Shown piece by piece: positions 39,244-49,224 of a DNA stretch of 64,000 nucleotides. The position numbers were made by a program, and so were the translations under genes. The notes beneath the pieces were generated by a model, which did not search any database, was not told the origin of the DNA, and was given only the letters and a program-made list of their open reading frames with translations. How positions within the stretch are numbered: the first letter of the stretch is position 1; the number at the start of each line of letters is the position of its first letter. Location: assembly GCA_037576195.1 (NCBI GenBank), contig CM075102.1, positions 14,318,745 through 14,382,744 of the forward strand, in the 5' to 3' direction. The DNA comes from Phytoseiulus persimilis (Eukaryota; Arthropoda; Arachnida; Mesostigmata; Phytoseiidae).

Positions 39244-40520
39244 TTAACGGTTGACAAAAGTATTCTCGGGTAGACCCCACGTCATCTGTGAACGAGCAGC
39301 CGATTCTGAGCTCGGTTGGTCCGAGACCTGGTATGGAGAAACTGCATTCGGGTGCTTCTCTTGCTGAAAGCTGCTCATTGGCATCAAATTTCCATAGCCT
39401 GGAGGCGGAGGTCTTTGCGGCATTCGGTTCAGTCCGGAATCGTTGCTCTGATTCAACTGGCTCTCCCACGACTGCTCCACTGGAAGGAAAAAATATCATC
39501 GTAGATTCTCTGTGATCCGAGACTCTCTGAAGATTTCGACCAGAGGGTGATTTCTCGGAAAAATCGAGAAAGCAAAATCATATGCCATCCTACAACGATG
39601 ATCCGGAGAAAAATCATTCGAGATGCTCACGGTCTGACAAATATGTCACTTGGTTGTGGTTCGGCTGGGGCACTCCAAACATTGAAGACATCGAGGGAAA
39701 AGGCATCGAAAATTGGTGTTGCTGCATCGGGTGCCGTTGCTGCTGAGTTTGGAAGCCGGGTGGTGCTTGGCTACTCAGATGAGTGTCGTAGCCGGGCGGC
39801 GAAGCTGAAGAGGACGCTTCTTGAGGAAGGAATCCGTGAGGCTGCATGGTCTGCCACGATGAGGCGAAGCCATGATTGTAATTGTCGGTCAGCATCTGAC
39901 TTTGTATCATAGATTGCTGCGTTGGAGCCTGAATTTGCTGTTGCTGCATTTGGGCCTGAATGGGCTGTTGCTGCATTTGGGCCTGAATGGGCTGTTGCTG
40001 CATTTGAGCCTGAATAGGTTGTTGCTGCATATGAAGCTGTTGCTGGAACTGCTGCTGAAATTGCAATTGCTGCTGTTGGTGTTGTTGATGCAGGTGTTGT
40101 TGTTGGAGGTACTGCTGGTGGTGCTGGAAGTGCAGCTGCGCTTGAGGTGAATGCGTCGGGGAGAGCTGCTGAGGATGTTGGCTGGAGAAACTGAAAGAGA
40201 GTTTCGGTACAGCATGAATGGAGGCGCAGAAAGCGAGAAAACCTTCGAAGAACCCACCGGAATGGAAAGCGAGCTTGGATTGGCAGAAAAGGACGCTTGG
40301 CCATGACAAATGGTCTTTGATATCTGTCAAGAGGTTTTGGTGAAAACTGCGGTTTGAAAACTGGAAATGACCACGGAATGCTCTGATGGCTTCGCTGATA
40401 TCGAAAAAAAAGCTACGCTGAGTTTGACTGCGTTCTATGTCGGACGTAAAAGCATACTTACGCTCTACAAGAACTCTCGAGAGCGGCTATGATGCGCAGC
40501 ATTTCTCCGTTGGGTAAATC
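39244..40520 (-). CDS. glutamine-rich protein, 5' end not found
   Basis: Three exons join in matching phase (40520-40462, 40190-39631, 39479-39244) and end at a TAA, giving about 285 residues without a defined start. The first exon reads DLPNGEMLRIIAALESS. The second is dominated by Gln and His-Gln runs, with three copies of the nine-residue unit QPIQAQMQQ, then a Pro/Gly/Met-rich part (PPGYD, PPGFQ, MPFPSMSSMFG). The last has RPPPPGYGNLMPM. I do not recognise the family. It could be a separate small gene whose first exon lies within 40521-40780, or alternative 3' exons of the TUT4/7 gene directly upstream on the same strand. The Gln-rich make-up fits a disordered RNA-binding or condensate-forming protein, but that is inference. 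Splice sites are canonical. Confidence 0.6.
39941..40021 (-). repeat. 27-base coding tandem repeat, three copies
   Basis: Three adjacent 27-base units at 39941-39967, 39968-39994 and 39995-40021 encode QPIQAQMQQ on the minus strand. The first two are identical and the third differs at three bases (G to A at one position, two in TAGGTTG against TGGGCTG). Near-identity suggests recent expansion. Confidence 0.85.
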
Positions 40521-40808
40521 CTGGAAAATCGATAAATATGCTAGGAATCCCACGGTAAGTTTTCAGCAACAGAGATTCAGACTGGAGCTGCTGTGGAGGG
40601 AACTAATGCTATGAACTGGCATGTCGAGATTCATGGTACTTTTGTCCTCAGTACTATTGATATCCCCATTCAACTCGACAAACATTCCTCTCTCCCTTTT
40701 CCTTGAAATCACACCCGAAAAACGTAGAAATTGAGAATCTTCTAAAAGCACTAGCAGCCTACAGTAACTCTATCTCTCAACCAAACCCCATCTTCCTTCC
40801 ATCGAGAC

Positions 40809-40814
40809 TTTATT
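40809..40814 (-). terminator. probable polyadenylation signal of TUT4/7
   Basis: A minus-strand AATAAA lies about 350 bases downstream of the TUT4/7 stop, in a gap (40521-41160) where I see no other feature. Confidence 0.4.
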
Positions 40815-41160
40815 CGTAAAAAAATAAAGCGCACAACAATAATGCAGAAGACTGATCGCCGCAAGAACTGACCGATGGATTGATCGGTCAACTTATGGGA
40901 TGAAAAACGAGATTCACGAACTGACCGCTGCATAATACATAATAACTGATCGTGCCCTTCACACGCGGGAAAAAAAGGCCAAAAACCTAGATTCACAATG
41001 TCGAGTTCGAGAAATCTCACTATTACTGAAAAATTCTACTCAGTTTTGCTACAACAACTATCACTTGCTTCGCTCAGTTGATCGAGTCCCGGTCACAGGT
41101 GACGTGCTCCATGAAGGACGCGTCTGTACTGTTTGAGAGAGGTTCCACTCGTTGTGAGAT

Positions 41161-44100
41161 TCACTGCACAGGTTTTTTTTTCGAGGCCCTCGCTTTCTTC
41201 CTTCGGGGTTCTTTCCTTTCTGTGGTGTCATCCTCTGGAGCAAGAACTTGTTCCGCCAAAAGAGGGTCTTGAGACTCTCTCGCTCGAACCGGGTCGTTGA
41301 GCTTTCCCGGATTGGAGGAACTATTCGCCCCGTTTTCAGATTTCACGCTTTGTGTCGGACTAACAGTGGCCTCATTCTCTCCTGACTCAGGATTCGAAGT
41401 CATGGCCCTTTCGAGTTTCTTCCGAGCGTTCCTGAGAGCCTTGGATTGCGCCTTCTTCTTTGCCCTCTTCGACTTCCCAGGCCTCGAGCTCTCTCCCACA
41501 CGATTTTCACACGTTTCTTCCTCCTTAATCTGGGACGATTGTTGAAGAGGTTTTTCAATTTCCGCTGGGGAGTTTCCCTGGAAAGTTCGTTGCTCTTGAG
41601 GCGCTGGCGATTCTGGCTCGGCGCCGTCCAACGGCTCGACTTCAGATTTCGTTTTATCGCAAGAAAGACCGGAGTCTTCGACGAGCCCAGCCCTTGATGA
41701 CTGCGAGCTTTTCGAAGCTTCCAAGGGTTCCTCAGCGTCTCGTTCACCCCGGACTACTTCCCCCTCTTCTCCGACGGTTGAGGGCTCGATAGTACCAGAA
41801 GTTTCGTTGGCGTGAGAACTATCGAAAGCGTGATTGCTTTGGGACTGCGTCGCTTCCGGGGACTGAGCTCGAGCATCGCCCCCGAGAGGTTTCCCCTTCA
41901 ACGACTTGTTTGCATCCCTTATTTTTTTCTTCCTGTATTTCGACTTGCGCTGCACACCTCCACATTCGACCAGCAGAGAAGCAACAGTACCTTCTTCGGA
42001 AGTTTCCACGTGGTTCTGATCCCGAGAACTGTTCTGAGTATCCTTCTTGAGTTGCGAACTCTCCGCTTTTTCTGCGTTCGCTTGCAAGGGGGGATGAATC
42101 GCCGCGGTGTAATCCTCCTCGACCGTCCCCGATGGATCCCCAAGAGGGTTCGATGCCGGAAGTGGCGCGAGATCCTTGTCCTGAGGCGATTCGAGGACTT
42201 GAGCCGTGTTCCCTTCGGTTTTGACCTTTTCTGGTTCCCCGGCATCTGACTCTGCTTTTCCGCGGTCGCTTCCGCAAGCTCGGGCATCGCATTCTCCGAG
42301 GAATCCCGTTCTCGCCTCTGTGCTGGAGTTTGGTGGCACTGAGGGCTCAGGGCCATCTTTTGGGCTCCCGTTCGGTTCCTGCGCGTCCCGTTGAAGATCC
42401 CTCCGGACGGGTTGAGTGATCTGAGCTCTCTTCGCCTTCCTCCTGCCTTTCTCCTGCTTTTTGGGTTCTGCTACGACGCCCCCATGTGCGCAATCGGTGG
42501 GCTCCTGCGTCGTTCTGTCATCTTCGATGTCATCTTGTACAACGAACTCGAATTTGAAAGGTTCAGGAGCTTCTGTCGTCTCCCGAGAAGTCACAGGATC
42601 AGTTTCAGTGGCGTTGCGATTCGGTTCGGGAACCTCTTCAACGACTTCGATCGAGTGTCCTATCGACTCTCGCTGATTGGACTCAGAAGACAGTTCAGGT
42701 TCCGGTAGACAAGCATCCGAGATCTCTACCTCGGTTCTGGTTTCTGGGGCAGCGAGAGTCGTCTCCTCGCTCTGACTTTGGTTCACCGGAGCGTTCGATT
42801 GATTCTTCCTCCTCTTGCTGCGTTTCGCTTTCTTCCGCTGCTGGTGCTGCGACAACTGTTGTGGTAGGCACCCCTGCTCTTCTTCGCGCCGCGGATTTTC
42901 TCCATCTACGATTTTCTTCCGAACTGAGGGAGCATCAGCGATGACCTCCTCCGACGGACACGTCTGCGATTCTTCAAGTGGTTGTTTCTGCGCTAACTTC
43001 TTCGTGGAAGACTTTCTGTTTGGTTTTTTCCTATCACTTCCTAATTCCCCACTTACTGTTTTGACTTCGGGTGCCACGGCACTGGTCCCCTCTCCTCTAG
43101 CAGCGGAGCTGTGGGCACTTGGGCTTGTCATGTCATTCTGAGATATGGTCGGGCGCGTTTGATCTGTGCTTGAAAATGAATTCACGGGGAACCGATTGTC
43201 CTGCTGCTGCTGATGGGGGCGGTCCTTCGGAGTCCTGATTTGCTTGAGTCTCGTTGGGCACTCCTTGACGATGTGACCGGGCTTCCCGCACGCGTGGCAA
43301 ACGCGGCGATTCGATTTCTTGTCTGCTAGAAGGGAATCCGGAGTCAGTTGATCCGGTCACGAAAAAGCGAGCGAGAGTCGACCACCGTTTCCGTTTACCC
43401 TAAAGTCTGGGAGATAAGGGACCCTTTTTACGGAAAAACTGTCCGGCGTATAAGGGACTTATCGTATGAGGGACTTATCAGATAAGGGACTTATCATTTA
43501 AGGGACTTATCTCCCACACTTTGGGGTAATCTTCAGGATTTTGTCAAGCTGAATTCCTGACCACAGTAGGTCAACTCACCTGTGGCCTCACCCTGTTTGA
43601 CGGGGCAGGCTTTGATCCAGTGACCGATCTTGCCGCACCTCTTGCATCCCCGGTCTTTGGGTGGCTTTCCCACGGCAAGCTCGCGGAGGTTCATGAAGTG
43701 TTTGTATATCGCCGCAGGACTCGAGAATGCCCGTTCCGGCGTCCTCAGGAACCAGTTCCGCGAAGTGATCAACGCGGAGAAGATGTACTTCGCCACTGAA
43801 ACGGCACCCTCATTACTCAACGAATCCCGAAGAGGTGTGAACGGAAGTGGGGAACGCTGTTCACATTTTCAAACTCTATGACCCTCGGAGCTTGCCGACA
43901 TCTCCGAGCTTTGTCTTGCGGATCGTCGCAGCGGACGAACGGATCCCCGACTCGCTCGGATAGGAACGGCCCGGTCCCACGGTGCTCCGCCTGTACGGGT
44001 CCCGTTGCAGCTGATAATCGAGCGCAGTTCCGAAACTTACTCTTCCCGGAGATTCCGGTCCCCAGGTTATGATCGAGCTCGAAGGGATCCTCGATACACA

Positions 44101-47091
44101 ACGGTTTGTTCGTCCACATCTTCTCCAGCCGAGAGAGCGGCTCGAGTTGACGGATACACACAACGTGATGGTCGAATCGGAACTTGGTCGCGTAGTAATC
44201 AATAAGGCCGAGCCAAAGTTGTCCGACGGTCTTCTTGTTGGTCCCGAGCAGAGGCCAAACTTCTTCGAGTCGATCGACGTCTTCGAAGTAATACGCATTC
44301 CAGCCATCAATCATTACTTTCGGCAGCTCTTCCCCCGGCGGATGTCCAACGGGCGGAAGTGCTTGGAGTACAGGTACAACGTTCTCCTTCTGCAAGTAGT
44401 GTATCAGCATCACAATGTACGCGTAGCTGCTGAGACTGCCCCTGGAGGCGTCACCCATGTCGCAAAGCTTCACGTATTGCTTAAAGGCAGCTCCCAGATG
44501 CACGACCCGTTCGTCGATCAGGCTGTACACTTTCAACATGGCAGTGTTATGTTCCGCGAGGACATTGTACAGCGAAATGTCTCCGTCGACACCGAACGGG
44601 TCATGGTGGAACTTCACAATGGGCACTTTGGCGGAGGCGATGGCCTGAACATCGCTGATGTCGTGGTGCTCTTCGAGGATTCGGCTTATTCCCACGATGA
44701 TGTCTTTCACGTCCATGCTCTCGTCGATGCCCTCCTTGTTTTTGTACTTGAGACAGATGTCGAGATCTGCTTTCTCTAAAGAGAAGCCGTTCCTCGACGA
44801 GCCGAACAGCGTCAGATACGCTTCAGGCATCGTTCGCTGGATGAACGATTCGATCTCCTGGACGATTCGGACGCGAGCGCTCAACTCCCGCTCCGATATC
44901 GTTGGCCGGAAGTTCTCGTAGATATACTGGCAGAGCTCGCTGTGTACGCCTTGAGAATCGAGGAAAGCGTGACTTTCAACGGGCATCGCTTCTGGTAGCT
45001 TCGCGTCTGGGCAAGCGTTGGCACGGTGGCCCGGTTGCCGGCACAGGATGCAAACGACCGGTGCAGTCTGGAAAAGTCATCCCCGTTATTCTCGACGGCC
45101 ACAGTGGGCGGAAGTCGGATGGAATCAGATCTCTCGGATAACGAAAACTCCTTCGTAGCATTCGTTGTCTGCTTCCCAGGTTGGAAGGTGGACGCGAGAT
45201 ACGAACCGTTTTCCCCGTCAGCGCCCCGACGTTGTCCATGCAGTACTGCAACGCGTCGCATTCCCGAATTTTTTCCCGAATATCCTCCTGCCAGCTCTGG
45301 TTCCAGCCGCGAAGATCCAGCATGACTTCGACTTCGACCGCGTCGCCACCCGTGGCTGCGTCTTGCTCCTCGTCCTGATCTTGGTCATCTTCGTTTTCCT
45401 GGATCTCCTCATCGGCTGCCAGGCCATCTTCTATGTCATCTCCCTCGGGATCCTCAACATCCTCGAGCTTCAGCTGATTTAGGAAATCGAACAGGGGCTG
45501 TTTCTCGCTGAAGCGCGGCACGCTGCAATCGTAATACCATCAGCATCATAGAGGGAGTAGAATAGAATTTCAGATCAGACGACAACGGTTCGGAGAACCC
45601 CAACCCGATACCAGTCTCGGTGGTTTCGCGGAAGTGGACTCACGCGAAGTAGATGTACGAGGCGCGGAGGCACATCAGGAGGTAAGGCATGACTAGATCG
45701 CTCACGATGCATTTCGCTAAAGATTTCTTGCTGCAGTAGGGGTCTTCGATACCGATGAATCTCGGAGGCCATCTCCGCTGAGCCAAAAACGACTTCTTGC
45801 GGCTCCGTATCGACACGCACAACTTCTTAACGGGGAACTCCGCGGCATAGAAACGCAACATCCCAAGCCACAGCTCCGCGACGCTCGCCTCGTTCTCGGA
45901 CTTCCAATCCTTCTGCTCTTCGGGACCCTTGTAGTCGTCATCGTCGGGGTCTTTCATTGAATCGTGAATACATGGTAAAACTGGCGGCGAGACCTGCTGC
46001 AGATAAAACACCGTCATGATGGCGAAACTGTGTGCGGGCAGGAAACCCTTCTGAGGATCATCGAGAGAACACTGCTTGGCCCAGTATCGGAAGTTCACAG
46101 CCAGCGGAGCGAATCGCTCGTCGAGCCTGCCATAGTCTTGGAGGAGGCGGTTGGTTTTCAATGGAGCTACCCCGCCGAACAAGATCTCGATCGAGAAGCT
46201 CGATGGCTCGTGAACTGCTTTGACCATCGGTATGGTAAGGTTCAGCTGAGCGTCGAAGTTTGTGAGGACCGGCCACTGATCCAGGATGCGCAAAACCTCG
46301 AAATAGATCTTGGCCTGAACATCCGCGGGTCCTGCTTGGCAGAGGTGCAGATCCATGTTGATGTCAGAGCTTGACAGCCCGAGCTTGCTGAGGGTGCTCC
46401 CTTGCAAGTGCAATTTGAACTCCAGGTACTTCGGGTCGACCTTGAGATCAGACTTCGCAAGATTTTCCTGGAGATACATCGAGATCTCGCTCACAACTTC
46501 TTCACGACGTTCGAGGTTCTTTTCGGTCATTTTCTGAGCGTTGTACACGTTCATCAGCTCCTTCTCCAACGCGATTCTATGGCTTTGTTCCGGCGTTCTC
46601 GGCATCGCCAGCACCACTTTTCGCAAATCGAGAGCGGCCTTCTTACGCGCGTGAATCCGGATCGAACAGTGGTCCAAGGCGGTAACCATCTGATTGAAGT
46701 GCTGGTGGCAGAGCCGGCAGAACCATTTGGCGTTTGGGAACATGGGTGAGGGTCTCTCCAAGGGGAATATCCGGTTTTCCGTGAGAGTCTGCTCCTTCTC
46801 TTTCAGGGGGCCGTTCTGTGACGTTCGCGAGTCCGCTCCTGGGGACTGGATCCGTTCCCCGTTGCGGAAAGTCCCCGACGCGTGCGGTCGTCCCTGGCCC
46901 CTGGGCGGCCCGAACTGACCGTACATGCTGTCGGCCGCATCCTGCTGTCTCGGGCCCTGAGAATGATGACTCTTTAGGTTCAGTCGGTTTCGATCTGCGA
47001 CCTGATGCAGGCTCCAGAATCGCTCGCTGGAACTTACGTTTTGATAGGGGTGGCCGACACCTCCTTGCGCGTACCTCCTTCGTTGATCCAT
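41161..47091 (-). CDS. TUT4/7: terminal uridylyltransferase, TUT4/TUT7 (ZCCHC11/ZCCHC6) type
   Basis: Adds uridines to the 3' ends of RNAs (pre-let-7 and deadenylated mRNAs in mammals), mainly cytoplasmic. Five exons (47091-45644, 45522-45207, 45067-44041, 43795-43580, 43325-41161) give 1723 residues in one frame. In order: a disordered N-terminus; a C2H2 finger near 120-150 (WFCRLCHQHF); a nucleotidyltransferase/PAP-associated half up to about residue 480 without the catalytic acids; an acidic linker; a CCHC knuckle (CILCRQPGHRANAC, near 593); the active transferase with FGSSRNGFS, DLDIC and GDISLYN supplying the three aspartates and an IEDPFELDHN motif; two more knuckles (CKRCGKIGHWIKAC, CHACGKPGHIVKEC); then about 700 residues of Glu/Ser/Lys-rich low complexity encoded in one exon. 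The inactive-plus-active layout with three knuckles is diagnostic. The donor at 45206 (GTTCGT) is weak and that junction is the least sure. Confidence 0.93.
43398..43526. mobile_element. 129-base TA-flanked MITE with a 16-base internal repeat, in a TUT4/7 intron
   Basis: It sits in the intron 43326-43579. The ends are inverted copies: the left begins CCCTAAAGTCTGGGAGATAA and the right, reversed, CCCCAAAGTGTGGGAGATAA, with two mismatches. A TA dinucleotide flanks each side (43396-43397 and 43527-43528), as Tc1/mariner-type insertion leaves. Inside, GGGACTTATC recurs at 43454, 43470, 43486 and 43502, exactly 16 bases apart. It has no coding capacity. Confidence 0.8.
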
Positions 47092-48644
47092 TATTGCATG
47101 CTCTGGAAGGAATCGACGCATTAGCCCGCGCGTTATCACGCGAATCGATTCCACAGTTCCGCCAGCGTTTCGACACCGTACAGCGTGCCCTACGCGACAC
47201 ATGCCCGTTCGGAAAAAGATCTCCGGATACGCCGTTCAAGCAACTCGAAACAACGAGAACTGCCTGAGCCTTCATACGCAGTGGTCCGCAGGCGCTCCCG
47301 AAATCGCCAATCAGCTGTTTTTCGCTCAAACCGCGTACAGTCTGAATACTTGCGACCGACTAACGAAATCGTTCGAAGTCACAGCCCATCGGATACGAGT
47401 ATCTGGGAAGCGCTGAGAGACAGGCTCCAGCCTTCCGTGACTGCCGAAAACTCTCGAAAGAAGTTTAACGCTCTCGTCGCCGCAGCTACAACCGTCGAAA
47501 CCATGCACGTCAACGGAGCATCGGAATCTCGATCGGGTTCTACCGCGGGTACGGAATGTGGAGAACCCACCCTTCCAGGGATCAAACATCCTCTCTGATA
47601 CCACGCTGGAGGAATGATCGAATGCAGTTCTAATTCCTCACAACGAACGAGTCGTGACTTGGCACCAAATCGAGTTGCGACTTGGGCAAGGAACCAGAGA
47701 GCTCTGAGTTGTCGCCAACAGCGACGAGATCGTTGACACGTTGGATGATCTCAAAGCAAAGCATCGCAGAGAGTGTGCGGCGAATGTTGGTCAAAGGGTG
47801 GATGTTTCCACGGATCGATTGACGTTGACTGTTTCTTTCTGCAGGTTCCCTCTTCTTGCAAGGAATCGCCACAACATAGCAAATGGCGGTTGGTTTCCGG
47901 TCTCGTAGAATCTCACCTGTGTTGCACGAGTCAAAAGATTCCCGGAGAAAAAACGTAAATTTCTACGAGGCCGCGGTGAACGCGAGCATACACTGCTACT
48001 CTCCTCGAGCACAAATCTTTTGGTGCACTTTGGTAATGAGAGGAGAGCTTCGTGATGTTGACTAACGACAGTGTGGTTGTCGTCGGCTGTGAGAATCGTC
48101 TGCTGCTTGTTGTGCTCCTGTCGCAAATAAGGGAGGGCGGAAAGCCGCCAAAAGTTCTGTTTTTTCTTCATTTATTGTCAAGCTCAGATCGACGATTGTC
48201 TGAATCGAGCTGGACACAGCTGTGTTCCAGAGGATGTTCCTCCCATCATTCCAGAGAGGAGAAGGGGGGAACTATAGGATTGGAATTCCGTTCACTTCCC
48301 AACAGAAGTCGAGATAACTCGTCGAGGATCACACAAGGGGAGCGAGCCTTCTTGGAGTCCGACGCTCCGTTAAGAAAACGGGTCAGCTGGATTAGAAATT
48401 GGATGGCGTTGCGATTTTCCGAAGTAGCGAGGGATGCGTGTCCTCCTGAGGCGGGAGGCGACTTGATTCTTTTCGCAACGGGGAACCCTCTGTATATCCG
48501 CGAGAAATTGAGTATAATGTTCTAAAATGTAGCCAAGTTGATCGGCTCCACTCGTTTTCGCAGGTGATACCGGATGTGTATATGCAGACCGCTTCCCCTC
48601 GTCCTTGCTTTCGTTACACATCTCGAGTGCCTCATGAACGGCAT
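47092..48644. other. intergenic, no supported gene
   Basis: This is the upstream side of TUT4/7, so its promoter and 5' UTR should be near 47092-47600. A plus-strand open frame at 47185-47598 lies there but shows no family motif and is probably chance. Nothing else is recognised. Confidence 0.4.
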
Positions 48645-48678
48645 GGAAATCATTCGTCATTTCTGACGAATGATTTCC
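48645..48678. repeat. perfect 15-base-pair hairpin
   Basis: GGAAATCATTCGTCA (48645-48659) is followed by a four-base loop TTTC and the exact reverse complement (48664-48678). It lies in gene-free DNA between NKRF and TUT4/7. It could be a small inverted repeat left by a mobile element or a structured RNA, but the sequence alone does not say which. Confidence 0.7.
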
Positions 48679-49042
48679 GAGAACACCACCGGAATCCGGA
48701 GAGCTGCTTACAATACATTCGCTTCCCATGTTAGCCCGAATCGCCTTATCTACGGGCTCAACCCAACGGTTATTAATTTGCTCTACACAATATCGACTCC
48801 ATTTTCGCAATGAAAACATCCATCCGATATTATCTCATAATGTGAGGGGTGCGGAAAGCTTCCCGTGACCTCAGTACGTCTGAACGAGCATTTAGACTCC
48901 AAACTGCCACTCCCACCGCCAAAACGAATCCCCAAATCAGAGAGAAAACAAGAGTTGGCTCGCTTCTACCTCAGAACAGGTATCACTGTCCCTAAATCGG
49001 TTAGGCAGAAATGTCACAGTCAGCGGAGCGAAGTAGCGATGA

Positions 49043-49048
49043 TTTATT
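49043..49048 (-). terminator. probable polyadenylation signal of the NKRF-like gene
   Basis: A minus-strand AATAAA lies about 180 bases downstream of the stop at 49225. Confidence 0.45.
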
Positions 49049-49224
49049 GCTGTGCTTGGCTTCCTCGTCTCTCCAAATTTTATCGTGCGATCTCATTCCA
49101 ATTTGGTTCTGACAGTTCCATCTTTCAGAATCGACTCTGTACGGAAATCAGCCGGAGCCGTCCGCCGCCACTAATTTCCCACCTGGAGTCCCCACCGGAA
49201 CCTCCTCTCGAATCTCCTACCACA

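Noticed and set aside
47185-47598. Plus-strand open frame divergent from TUT4/7.
   Set aside because: It lies in the expected promoter/5' UTR zone, has no family motif and no splice partner.
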